A DNA stretch of 64,000 bases from AP-15 sp963701815 (GTDB taxonomy: Bacteria; Pseudomonadota; Alphaproteobacteria; ATCC43930; CGMCC-115725), in NCBI GenBank assembly GCA_963701815.1, contig CAVPBN010000009.1, positions 124,001 through 188,000 of the forward strand. The letters run 5' to 3'. Below, in pieces: positions 17,802-26,031 of the stretch; positions within the stretch are counted from its first letter, which is position 1, and each line of letters opens with the position of its first letter. Both the position numbers and the translations under genes were made by a program. Below the pieces are notes generated by a model. It saw only the letters and a list, made by a program, of their open reading frames with translations, was not told the origin of the DNA and made no database searches.

Positions 17802-18788
17802 GTGGCCGAAACGCCGCCGGTCTGCGTCTATCTCGAAGTCACCAACCGCTGCAACCTGTTGTGCGAGACCTGCCCGCGCACCTTCGAGGCGCTGGAGCCG
17901 CCGGCCGATATGGATTGGCGACTGTTCACCTCGATCGTCGACCAGCTGCCGGGGCTGGCGCGCGCCGTCCTGCACGGCGTCGGCGAACCGATGCTGGTCA
18001 AGGACCTGCCGCGCATGGTCCGCTATCTGAAGGAGCGCGGCGTCTATGTGCTGTTCAATACCAACGGCACCCTGCTGGCGCCGCGCAAGCGCCGCGAATT
18101 GATCGAGACCGGTCTCGACGAGTTGCGGGTGTCGCTCGACGCCGCCGAGCCGGCGATGTTCCGCCAGGTGCGCGGCAAGGATTTTTTCGGCCGCATCGTC
18201 CGCAACGTCGGCGAATTCACCCAGCTGCAGCGCGAGATCGGGGCGTCGTCGCCGCGGGTGTCGCTGTGGCTGACCGGGTTGCGCGAGACGGTGGCGCAGC
18301 TCCCCGATTTCGTGCGGCTGGCGGCGCGCCTCGGCGTCGCCGAAGTCTATCTGCAGCGTTTGGTGTTCGACGATCTCGGCCGCGGCATGGCGCGGAGCCA
18401 ATCCTCGTTGTTCGAGACGACGCAGCGCGAGGAAGAGGCGGCGATCGCCGCGGCGCAGCGTCTCGGCGCCGAGCTCGGCGTGACCATCGACGCCTCGGGC
18501 GCGACCGAGCCCGGGATCAGCCTCAAGCGCGGCGAGGGACAATCGCCGTGGTCGGCCTGCCGCCGGCCGTGGTCGCTGATGTATTTCACCGCGCATGGCC
18601 GGGCGTTGCCGTGCTGCATCGCCCCGTTCTCGGCGCGCGGCTACGAGACCTATACGCTCGGCGACGCCACCCAAGAGAGCCTGCGCGACATCTGGAACGG
18701 CGCCGCCTACCAGGATTTCCGCGCGGCATTGAGCGGCGATATGCCGCCAAAGCCGTGCCGGAATTGCGGGCTGCGCTGGAGCCTCTGA
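17802..18788 (+). CDS. Radical SAM protein with SPASM-type C terminus
   Basis: From GTG 17802 the product (328 residues) has the radical SAM cluster motif Cx3Cx2C at residues 17, 21 and 24 (VTNRCNLLCETCPR), then GVGEPMLVKDLP and VLFNTNGTLL, typical of the barrel. The C-terminal region has SPASM-type cysteines: PWSACRRPW, LPCCIAP and KPCRNCGLRW, with SLRDIWNG between. The frame is open upstream to the previous gene and reads sensibly (VIARRYFEAVGEQRSP), but it has no ATG/GTG/TTG. The true N terminus may therefore be longer and the start lost to an indel. SPASM proteins modify peptides or glycans. Confidence 0.8.
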   Translation: MAETPPVCVYLEVTNRCNLLCETCPRTFEALEPPADMDWRLFTSIVDQLPGLARAVLHGVGEPMLVKDLPRMVRYLKERGVYVLFNTNGTLLAPRKRRELIETGLDELRVSLDAAEPAMFRQVRGKDFFGRIVRNVGEFTQLQREIGASSPRVSLWLTGLRETVAQLPDFVRLAARLGVAEVYLQRLVFDDLGRGMARSQSSLFETTQREEEAAIAAAQRLGAELGVTIDASGATEPGISLKRGEGQSPWSACRRPWSLMYFTAHGRALPCCIAPFSARGYETYTLGDATQESLRDIWNGAAYQDFRAALSGDMPPKPCRNCGLRWSL

Positions 18789-18813
18789 GCAACAGGCGCA
18801 TTCGAGGGACTTC

Positions 18814-19536
18814 GTGGAAAAACCCGGCGAGGTTGATCTGCCGGTCGCCGTCGTCATCCCGACCCTGAACGAGGCGGCATCGATCGCCGGCGTCGTCGGC
18901 GAGATCCCGCGCGACCTGGTGCGTGACATTCTGGTCGTCGACGGCGGCAGCCGCGACGGCACCGCCGCTGCGGCCGAAGCCGCCGGCGCCCGCGTCATCG
19001 TCCCGGCCGCGCGCGGCTATGGCGGCGCCTGCGCCGCCGGCGCCGCCGCGGCCCTGCCCGAATGCGGCATCATCGTCTTCATGGATGGCGACGGCGCCGA
19101 TCGCGGCGATCTGATGGCGCGGCTGGTCGAGCCGATCCGCCGCGGCGGCTATGATTTCGTCATCGCCTCGCGCAGCCGCGCCGCGCGCGAGCCCGGAGCG
19201 ATGAGCCGGCACCAGCTTTTCGCCGGATACCTCGCCGGTCTCGCCATCGGCGCGCTCTATGGCGTGCGCTACACCGATATGTGCGCCTATCGCGCCATTC
19301 GCCGCGACTGTCTCGCAAAGCTGGGCATGCGCGAGCCGACCTATGGCTGGAACATCGAGATGCAGATGCGCGCCGCCCACCGGGCGCTGCGCATTCTCGA
19401 AGTGCCGATGCCCTATCGCCGCCGCGCCGCCGGCCGATCCAAGGTCGCCGGATCGCTCGGCGGGTCATTGCGGGCCGGCGCCCGCATCGCCGCGACCTTC
19501 GTGCGCGTCGCCGCAGCCTCGGCCAGAGGCCGCTGA
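18814..19536 (+). CDS. Glycosyltransferase family 2
   Basis: The 240-residue GT2 starts with GTG 18814, 25 bases after the radical SAM stop. It has the GT-A nucleotide-binding start VAVVIPTLNEAASI, VVDGGSRDGTAA, and the metal-binding acidic motif VFMDGDGADRGD at about residues 88-99. The acceptor region YTDMCAYRAIRRDCL and YGWNIEMQMRA follow. The ending is APMPYRRRAAGRSKV-like (EVPMPYRRRAAGRSKVAG), as in dolichyl-phosphate mannosyltransferase-type enzymes, but without membrane helices. The last 153 bases recur as a fragment at 23871-24023. Confidence 0.88.
   Translation: MEKPGEVDLPVAVVIPTLNEAASIAGVVGEIPRDLVRDILVVDGGSRDGTAAAAEAAGARVIVPAARGYGGACAAGAAAALPECGIIVFMDGDGADRGDLMARLVEPIRRGGYDFVIASRSRAAREPGAMSRHQLFAGYLAGLAIGALYGVRYTDMCAYRAIRRDCLAKLGMREPTYGWNIEMQMRAAHRALRILEVPMPYRRRAAGRSKVAGSLGGSLRAGARIAATFVRVAAASARGR
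19384..19536 (+). repeat. 3' end of the GT2 gene, left copy of a direct repeat
   Basis: Bases 19384-19536 align over their whole length, without gaps, to 23871-24023 in the same orientation, at roughly 90 percent identity by eye. Both copies end at the same TGA. The left copy belongs to the complete gene, the right one to a stub. The repeat brackets the AT-richer accessory stretch 19537-23870. Confidence 0.85.
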
Positions 19537-19908
19537 CCGGTTTCCCGCCGGCCGCATTTCGCCGGCATTCGCGCTTCGACGTGGAAATTCAGGCTCAGGG
19601 GATGCGGGCGACGAAGCCGTTTTGCACGCCTATGTCCGGCTGCCGGCGGGCGGGCCCGTCTTTTGCGCCTGATTTTCGACTTGCAAACTGTTGATTTTGC
19701 TTGCTTCCGATTTGGTCGCAAAAACTCTCGTCTTTGCGACTCCGGCCACGCGGCCGGATCGCCCTGGCAGTCGTTTCAAAGCTGGTGTCCTATACTTGGA
19801 AAATCCGGGCGTTCGCCGCCCTCGATATTATATACTTTGGGTATTTTATAACGGCGTTGGTTGACCCGCGATGATGATAGAATTGTCATGTCTGAAAACC
19901 CTTCTCTA
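19537..19908 (+). other. Intergenic stretch before the IS element, no gene seen
   Basis: The 372 bases after the GT2 stop hold no convincing reading frame. Composition becomes AT-rich from about 19800 (TATATACTTTGGGTATTTTA), unlike the flanking chromosome, and marks the left edge of the accessory stretch. No RNA gene or terminator was recognised. Confidence 0.5.
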
Positions 19909-20802
19909 GGGCGTGTCGTCAATTGAGCCAGATTGTAGCGGCGGCGAGGTGGATTGCGGCGAGGAAATTTCTTGCGGTTTTGTCGTAGCGGGTGGCGATT
20001 GCCCGAAACTGTTTGAGTTTGCAGAAGAAATTCTCGATCAGGTGGCGTGCTTTATAGCGTTCGCGATCAAAGTCGCGCGGCGTTATGCGGCTTTTCCTGG
20101 GCGGAATGACGGCTGATTTGCCGGCGGCTGCGAGCGGCTGGATGACCCGCTGATCGGCGTCGAAGGCCTTGTCGGCGATCAGCAGATCGGCGGCCATCTG
20201 CGGCAGCAGAGCGTCGGCTCCGGCCAGATCATGGACCTGTCCCGGGTCAGAAAGAACGCCACCGGGTTGCCGCGGGCATCGACCAAGGCGTGGATCTTGG
20301 TCAGCCCGCCCTTGCTGCGGCCGATCGCCTGGTCGTCATCTTTTTTTGAGCGCGCCAGCGCTGTGCTGGTGAGCCCGCACGATGGTGCTGTCGATCATCG
20401 CGTATTCATTGTCGGCGGCGGTGGCAGGTGCTCAAACACGGTGTGCCAGACCCCGTTTTTGGCCCAGCGAGAGAACCGTCGGTGGGTATTCTTCCAGTTG
20501 CCGAAGCGCTCCGGCAGATCGCGCCAGGGAATTCCGGCGCGGTATCGATAGAGGACCGCTTCGACAAAGCGGCGATTATCGACCGCGGTGGCGCCGACGT
20601 TCCTCCAGCTTTGCCTGGCAGCAGGTCTCTGATTCGCTCCCATTGATCGTCGCGAAGTCCATATCGGGTCATTGGTCAGCCTTGCTTAAGCCGACCTTCC
20701 ATAAATCACACATACTGATGCCGCGGTAGATCTTTTTTACTATCTATACCTCCGGCCAGGACTCGCGTTACGTGTAGCCTTGCAATAATTGACGACACGC
20801 CC
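19909..20802 (-). mobile_element. IS5-family insertion sequence (IS427-like), 894 bp
   Basis: The ends carry perfect 16-bp terminal inverted repeats, GGGCGTGTCGTCAATT at 19909-19924 and its complement at 20787-20802. A TA dinucleotide flanks each end (19907-19908 and 20803-20804), the target duplication expected of IS427-type elements. The interior is a transposase on the minus strand. The element therefore still has its boundaries, but its transposase is frameshifted at more than one place, so it is probably not autonomous unless those are sequencing errors. Confidence 0.9.
19919..20672 (-). pseudogene. IS5-family DDE transposase, frameshifted
   Basis: ATG 20672 starts MTRYGLRDDQWERIRDLLPG. 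The frame then shifts near 20600 to VDNRRFVEAVLYRYRAGIPW and RDLPERFGNWKNTHRRFSRW, again near 20420 to MIDSTIVRAHQHSAGA, and again near 20345, where a run of seven A/T bases precedes DDDQAIGRSKGGLTKIHALV. The end, RHLIENFFCKLKQFRAIATR, carries the DDE-type Glu region. IS5 elements sometimes use one programmed frameshift, but three breaks argue for decay or base-calling errors in homopolymers. Confidence 0.85.
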
Positions 20803-21240
20803 TAATAAGATCGGCGATGGACGCCGAAGCTGCGCTTGCCTCGTTGCGCCGCAAACTCGACAAGGTGCTAGTGCTCAGATCCATTCACAAGATTTATCAG
20901 GCGACGACGGACTACTGCCGGCACGAAAAACCCAGTCACACCGGCGAAGGCCGGTGCCCATGGTGGAAATGGGTCCCGGCCTTCGCTTGGCCTTCGCTGG
21001 GAAGACGAGGAGGGGGGACGCCGTTCTGAATGACCCTGAATGGGTCTGAGCACTAGTGGGGTTCGCTCCGGGGAATGCCCGCGATGCCGAGGCGCGCGCC
21101 ACCAAAATCTCCAAGCCAGATCCAGATGACTTTCCGGTGCCTGAGCTTGTATTGCTGACGCTGGGCAGAATCATGGGCTACCCGACTGCCGGAGTCAAAA
21201 GGTTCGTTGGTCAATCTATGCGAATTTTAAAGACGAGCCA
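20803..21240 (+). other. Intergenic stretch with a palindromic repeat, no clear gene
   Basis: Between the IS and the next gene there are about 440 bases. They contain the second copy of the palindromic repeat (20935-20986). A short frame beginning MDAEAALASLRRKLDKVL at 20818 could be the stub of a gene cut by the insertions, but nothing supports it as functional. The rest shows no feature I can name. Confidence 0.5.
20935..20986. repeat. Dispersed palindromic repeat, copy B
   Basis: GTCACACCGGCGAAGGCCGG starts at 20935 and TGGGTCCCGGCCTTCGC ends at 20986, forming inverted arms around a CCCATGG loop. The layout and words match copy A at 10356-10413. A REP-like element of this species is the likely explanation. 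Confidence 0.7.
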
Positions 21241-22164
21241 TTGATTTTTGAACACCGGAAGTTCGGTTTCACCATATGCGCGCCGCGAGAGGCGAGAATC
21301 GACCTCGAACGGATTTTTGGTCAATTGAAAGACGCGCTGAGGATCGTCGAGAGTTGGTTCAAGCCCTATGCCCACGCTCAAATCAGCCAAGGCAATGTCA
21401 CAGTCGCCAATCACTTTTACGAATTTGATGCACGCTATCGGTTCTTCCGTGCGAAAGCGGATGAAGCGTTTAAGCAGGCCAACACCCTAGTTCCTGAGGC
21501 TATCGGGCGGCGACAGGGGTTCGATAGCCTGCGCGATCTCACTGATATATTCAATCAGGAGGTTAAGGCGAAGCACGAGGGATTTTATTATTCGACCGCA
21601 ATGGTCGACGCCTACTTCAGCCGTCTCGAACACCGGCTGGTTCTGTTGCTCGCGTTCCGTGGACAACCTCTCGCAAAGGACGCTCTCAAGCAGTTCCTGC
21701 GGGCGAAATGGGACGACAAGCTCACGCAGATCATCGACATCAAGCGCGATCACGCCGCACAGCTCGTCCTGGGTCGCCTCCGACGCATCAAGGAACGCAT
21801 CCGCAACCCCTTCGCCCACGGCGGTATCGAGAATGACGGCGGATCGTTGTTCTTCCACATGACGGGGGTGGGTGCGCTTCCAGCAAATTTCTCTCGGATC
21901 AAAAACAGCGCCCGTTTCAACCTAATTCCGGTCGAGCACGACGACCATCAATCCGCTTGTGCTCTCCTTGATGAATTGGACGCCCTGCTCGAAACCGATG
22001 ATCTCACGTTGCCGCATCGCCTTGTCGAGGACGGCGTCGACCCGGCTTTCGATGCCGAAACCCTCGCTCGCTATAGGGAAGCGATCCGCTCACCTGAAGC
22101 AGTTGAAGCGTTTACGGAGCGCTGGGCGCGCGAATGCGCAAGGCATGCTAATGCGGAGTATTGA
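21241..22164 (+). CDS. Unknown 307-residue protein in the accessory stretch
   Basis: The frame from TTG 21241 to TGA 22164 is intact and its amino-acid composition is globular: LERIFGQLKDALRIVESWFK, HFYEFDARYRFFRAKADEAF, FYYSTAMVDAYFSRLEHRLV, and RLRRIKERIRNPFAHGGIEN. The RN-x-x-x-HG element resembles HEPN-like or abortive-infection helices (R-x4-6-H), which would fit an accessory location, but this is only a suggestion. The frame stays open upstream of the TTG with no better start and no strong ribosome site. Composition is AT-richer than the surrounding core genes. Confidence 0.6.
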   Translation: MIFEHRKFGFTICAPREARIDLERIFGQLKDALRIVESWFKPYAHAQISQGNVTVANHFYEFDARYRFFRAKADEAFKQANTLVPEAIGRRQGFDSLRDLTDIFNQEVKAKHEGFYYSTAMVDAYFSRLEHRLVLLLAFRGQPLAKDALKQFLRAKWDDKLTQIIDIKRDHAAQLVLGRLRRIKERIRNPFAHGGIENDGGSLFFHMTGVGALPANFSRIKNSARFNLIPVEHDDHQSACALLDELDALLETDDLTLPHRLVEDGVDPAFDAETLARYREAIRSPEAVEAFTERWARECARHANAEY

Positions 22165-22268
22165 AGTGAGCCGCGCCCACACACGTGAGCCCGCGTAATG
22201 TCGTTATGGAAAATGGGCGGCTTTTCGTTCGCGTTGTTCTCTTTGAGCAGCGAGATGTTGGATGCGTT

Positions 22269-22851
22269 CTAATTTAGATCATGTTGTTTTCTCAGTACTG
22301 TAAGTAAATCCCAACCCATATGCTTCGGATCATCGAATTCAGGTAGTGCGTAGTGGCGTCTGATGTCAGCAGCTAGAAGCCAAGCGCGATAACCGCATCT
22401 CCCAACTTGGGCGCTACACGTATCTCGTAGGATATCTTCTTCCTCTCTAGGGTCAACCCCCCAGCAGAACTGGATTATCCCTTCACTGAGTCATAACTCA
22501 TTCCGAAACGAAAGTGCGCGGGTCGAAAGTTGGGGGTCTAGAGCCTTCCAGTCCGCGTCGGTGGGATACTCCTCAAGAGGAGGTGGAAACTTCCCATGTC
22601 TAGCTCCCCGCATGACCCGACAATTCAGTGTACAAGTTATCGTTACCAATACCTTTCGCACCCTCGATTGCAAATTCTCTAACGTGACCGCAACACGCAT
22701 CGCCAAATACACAAAATCGCGGGCAGAGATGAGCTTTTCCTTTCGCCTGTCGCGCCACTCTGCCAGTAAATTATTTATGATCGCTGCGACGGAGCCTCCG
22801 CGATAGCTGCGCTTGCGCCGAGCACGAATGGCAAAGCCTATGACCGTCCAT
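22269..22851 (-). pseudogene. Unknown ~193-residue protein, dead by an in-frame TGA and a one-base indel
   Basis: A coherent protein can be read on the minus strand from ATG 22851, behind GCGAGGTAAGG, beginning MDGHRLCHSCS. Removing one extra G at about 22814 continues RKRSYRGGSVAAIINNLLAE, FVYLAMRVAVTLENLQSRVR and KFPPPLEEYPTDADWKALDP to RALSFRNEL. Then a TGA (22491-22493) stands where Trp would fit. After it the same frame runs LSEGIIQFCWGVDPREEEDI, RAWLLAADIRRHYALPEFDD and ends DLN-TAG at 22269. No family recognised. The continued sense after the stop shows it was a gene. Confidence 0.65.
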
Positions 22852-22887
22852 TGCCCTTACCTCGCTTCCTGACGCAGGCGCAGCCGA

Positions 22888-23080
22888 CTATAGTAGGCGT
22901 TTGCGGATGAACCCATCCTCCGCCAAAAGCCGCATGGCCTCGTTGTTTGCGGCGCGGCCAAAACTGTTGAGCGCGCCCCGCGGGCCGGGCGCAGTGTTCG
23001 AGCACCATGCGCAGCAGCGCCGCCGTCAACCACTCTTCCGGCGTTCTGACGCGGCGGCAGGCTTCGTAAGCCTCGCTCAT
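22888..23080 (-). pseudogene. Small third gene of the RelE/XRE operon, one-base frameshift
   Basis: ATG 23080 lies 10 bases after the antitoxin stop and starts MSEAYEACRRVRTPEEWLTA, continuing ALLRMVLEHCARPAG. One extra G at about 22970 breaks the frame; without it the chain ends ALNSFGRAANNEAMRLLAED then GFIRKRLL and TAG at 22888. The corrected length is 63 residues. Position and size suggest an accessory part of the toxin-antitoxin operon, but the function is unknown. Confidence 0.6.
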
Positions 23081-23090
23081 CGGCTGCGTT

Positions 23091-23444
23091 TCACAAAATC
23101 GCCTCGATGCCCTTGCGGCGGATGACGTTGAGCAGCACGAGCGCCGGGCCGGTCGGCCGCTTCGCTCCCCGCTCCAGCTGCGACACGTAGCCGACCGTGA
23201 GGTTGAGATAGCGGGCAAAGACCGCCTGGCTGAGATGCGCTTCCTCGCGCAACGCCCGTATCTCGTCGCCGGTGATCGGCTCGACTATGCCGTCCGCCTT
23301 GTCGCCGAGATGGCGCAACGTGATCTTGGCATGCGTAGCGGCGTCCATCACTCCGGCGCGGCGCATGTCGTCGGCGGTTTCGAGCAGCGCCCGAGTCAAC
23401 CGGCTAGGTTGCGCTTTCTCATCGTCATCGGCCACCTCCTGCAA
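23091..23444 (-). CDS. XRE-family antitoxin of a RelE-type operon
   Basis: The C-terminal two thirds are a clear HTH antitoxin: GDEIRALREEAHLSQAVFAR, YLNLTVGYVSQLERGAKRPT and LVLLNVIRRKGIEAIL, preceded by SRLTRALLETADDMRRAGVM. The start is uncertain. TTG 23444 is the longest; an AGGAGG ribosome site at about 23432-23438 points either to GTG 23432 in this frame or to an ATG one frame away, so an indel at this junction is possible. It follows and overlaps the toxin gene and should repress the operon through the palindrome at 23806-23825. Confidence 0.8.
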   Translation of the reverse strand: MQEVADDDEKAQPSRLTRALLETADDMRRAGVMDAATHAKITLRHLGDKADGIVEPITGDEIRALREEAHLSQAVFARYLNLTVGYVSQLERGAKRPTGPALVLLNVIRRKGIEAIL

Positions 23445-23791
23445 AATCCCTCCTCGAGAGCATGCGCAATCCGCGGCGCGTCCGCCGCCAGCCAGCCGGC
23501 CCCGATCTCCCGCAAGGTCAGCAATTCGTCGGGGTCGATGTTCTCGCGCTCGTTCTTGGCGAACGCGTAGAGAAACACGGCGCGGGTGCCGGCCCGATAG
23601 GCGATCAGCATGCGGTAGCCGCCGGAGCGGCCCTGCCCGCTGCGGGCGACCCGCTGCTTAATGATGCCGGCGCCCAGATCGGCGTCGATCGATCCACGAT
23701 CGGCGCGCTCGATCGCCTCTCTCAGGCTGCTGTCGGCTATCCGCACCCGGCGCGCATACCGCACCATCCATTTGGTTTTGAAGATGCGCAC
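23396..23791 (-). CDS. RelE-type toxin (PF06296-like)
   Basis: GTG 23791 begins MRIFKTKWMVRYARRVRIAD. The chain has SLREAIERADRGSIDADLGA, GIIKQRVARSGQGRSGGYRM and VFLYAFAKNERENIDPDELL, which define the RelE-like toxins usually paired with an XRE antitoxin. They cleave mRNA. The last 20 or so residues (EEGFCRRWPMTMRKRNLAG) look out of frame. With one more T in the TTTT run near 23445 the end would read LQEVADDDEKAQ, the usual ending of this family, so the 3' end probably carries an indel. Confidence 0.8.
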   Translation of the reverse strand: MRIFKTKWMVRYARRVRIADSSLREAIERADRGSIDADLGAGIIKQRVARSGQGRSGGYRMLIAYRAGTRAVFLYAFAKNERENIDPDELLTLREIGAGWLAADAPRIAHALEEGFCRRWPMTMRKRNLAG

Positions 23792-23805
23792 GCCATATCA
23801 TAACG

Positions 23806-23837
23806 CTATGAACTATAGCTCATAGAACTAATGTCAA
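23806..23837 (-). promoter_or_regulatory. Promoter and near-perfect palindromic operator of the RelE/XRE operon
   Basis: CTATGAACTATAGCTCATAG (23806-23825) is a 20-bp palindrome with one mismatched pair. It lies 15 bases upstream of the toxin start. On the minus strand TTGACA (23837-23832) precedes it and TATAGT (23817-23812) lies within it, so repressor bound at the palindrome would cover the -10 box. The 14-base spacing is shorter than ideal. Autorepression by the XRE antitoxin is the natural reading. Confidence 0.65.
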
Positions 23838-23840
23838 GCC

Positions 23841-24023
23841 GTGGATTTCCCGGCAAGCCATACTCGCAAGGCGTTGCGCATTCTCGAAGTGCCGATGCCC
23901 TATCGTCGCCGCGCCGCTGGCCAATCCAAGGTCGTCGGGCCGCTCGGCGGGTCGCTGCGGGCCGGCGACCGCATCGCCGCGACCTTCGTGCGCGTCGCCG
24001 CGGCGTCGGGGAGAGACGGCTGA
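23841..24023 (+). pseudogene. 3' fragment of a GT2 glycosyltransferase gene
   Basis: Bases 23871-24023 encode RILEVPMPYRRRAAGQSKVV and then GGSLRAGDRIAATFVRVAAA, nearly identical to the last 51 residues of the GT2 at 18814-19536. The catalytic domain is missing; the preceding bases come from the toxin-antitoxin promoter region. It is a right-hand remnant of the duplication bracketing the island, not a working gene. Confidence 0.85.
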
Positions 24024-26031
24024 ACCTGCCTCGTTCGAGCTGGGCCGCCGGCATGCTCGACGGCGCGGTAGATCCGCCAACGGTCGTCGCGCTGTTCGAC
24101 GACGATAGCAGCCGCTGGCGGCGAACGGGTCGCGGCGCCAGGCGCCGTCGGAGGGGGTGAGGACGATCGCGCGGCAATCGTAGCGCCGCGCCAGTTCGCA
24201 CACCTCGCCGCGTTGTGCCGATGCCGGCGAAGACCCGCTCGAACAAGCCTTCGAGGCGGTCGATCTCGGGTCCGGGCAACGGCACGAACGCGCGCGCGAG
24301 GTTCCATCCGGCATAGCAGGAGCGGCGATCGGCAAACAATGCCCAGGAGATGTTGACCGGCCAGCGCACGCTGTCGGCGAGGAATAGCGGATTGTTGCCG
24401 ACCCGTTCGTCCGACGCCGCATGGCGCCGCACCGCGGCCCAGAGTTGCGGCGATCGGGCCAGCGCTGCCGCCGAACCCGCCGGCGTGCCGGACATATTCG
24501 ATGCGGCGATCCGCACGCCGTCCGGAATGCCGGCCGCCAGGCACAGCAATGCCGCCGCCGCGAATGCCGGCGCCGAGGTCAGCCATCGCGACAAGCCGGC
24601 GGCGGCGAAGCCGGTCAGGACCAGCACTGCCGGCAATACGCCGCGCCAGCCCAGATCGTTGTTGGCGATGGTGCTGGCGAAGAGCCACGGGACCGCGAGG
24701 CTGACGCCGGCCAGCACCGCGAAACCGACGAGCGTGCGCCGCCGCTCGGGTGCGATCTCCCGGCCGGCGCGCACCATCGCCGCGACCCCGGCCGGATAGA
24801 TCGCCGGGAACTCGACGACCAGCAGGACCAGCCAATAGGCCGGCACATCGAGAATATGGCGAAAGCCCGCCGGCACGATCTCGCCCAGCACCTGATACGG
24901 CCGAAACGCAATCGGCAACCCGGCCTGCCGGGCCGCCGCCGCGGCGAACTCGGCGCGCAGAAACGGCCACGCGATCGCGGCGGCGATCGTCGCGGCGGCG
25001 ATGCCCTTGGCGAGAAATGCCCAGCGCCGCCGGGCGGAGCCCTCCCTCGACAGCAGCCATGCGCCGAGCGGTATGGCGCTCGCGGCAAAGACGACCCCGC
25101 CGACCCAGGCCGAGCATTCGAACCCGGCCGCAACGATGACCGCCAACAGCGGCGCCAATGGCCAGCCGCGCGGCAGGGCCAGGCGCACGACGATCGGCAC
25201 CGCGACGACGATGCAGGCGGCGGCGGCCAGATGCTGCGGCGCCCAACTCGCCTGAAACAGCCACCCGTGCGGCCATTGATAATCGGAAAATGCCCGCTCA
25301 ACGGCAGCCCGCCCAAACCACAGCTGCAATAACGGGCGCAGCGACCCGGCGAGGCTGAGCGCCACGACCAGCAACGCCGCGAGGCCACGCCGACCGTATG
25401 CCGCCGCCAGCCCGATCATCAGAGCGAGCGAGGCAAAGGCGGTGAACCAGGTCAGCGCGATATCGGCTTCCCAGCCGTTCGCCCCGGCGATGATGCCGAA
25501 GAGCGCAGCGCTGAAATGCCAGAGATAGTAATAGGGCAATCCGCCGGCGACGCCCGGTCCGCCATAGAACGGATTGCCCGGCGGCAGGCCGAGCCGGATC
25601 AAATCGTCGATGATCGCCACCTTGGAGTGATCGAACATCGGCTCGGCCAGGACCATGCCGCCCCCGCTCAGCTTCGGCCAGACGGCGAGCGCCGGCAGGA
25701 CCGCCAGCAGCGCCGCGGCCGGGTAGGCCCAGCGCAGACCTGCGGCGCTGCCGCCGTCCGCCGGCGCTTTGCGACGGCGGGACAGCAACAGCGCCGCGGC
25801 GCCGATCAGCAGCGCGGCTGCGGCGAGCAGGCTCGCGTTGGATCGGGTGAACCCGACCAGCCGTAGGATCGGCAGGGCCAATGCGCTGAACACCGCCCAG
25901 CCCGCGATCGGCGCGAGCGCCTCGGCGATCGCGCGGTCTGCGACCAGCCGCCGGGTCAGCGGCAGCCCCGCCATCGCGGCGGTCGTCAGCACCGCCAAGG
26001 CGCACAACAGGACGTTGCCAAAAAGCGGCAT
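23900..26031 (-). pseudogene. Multi-pass membrane protein (GT-C-like, YYY motif) with two frameshifts near its C terminus
   Basis: ATG 26031 starts MPLFGNVLLCALAVLTTAAM. About 600 residues of alternating hydrophobic helices follow, with extracytoplasmic loops containing AEPMFDHSKVAIIDDLIRLG and GGLPYYYLWHFSAALF. The YYY loop recalls the DUF2298/chlor_Arch_YYY group of putative membrane glycosyltransferases; this is tentative. Near 24210 and 24103 single extra bases break the frame. Corrected, the soluble C-terminal domain reads EVCELARRYDCRAIVLTPSD, RDPFAASGCY and VVEQRDDRWRIYRA. The last residues run antisense through the GT2 fragment, so the native stop may have been lost. It converges on the glycosyltransferase run. 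Confidence 0.7.

Noticed and set aside
19909..20802. Programmed frameshift in the IS5 transposase
   Set aside because: One shift would be acceptable for IS427-type elements, but at least three breaks are needed to restore the protein.
22491..22493. Selenocysteine at the in-frame TGA
   Set aside because: No hairpin-type SECIS was seen after the codon, and the gene has a second lesion, so simple inactivation is more likely.
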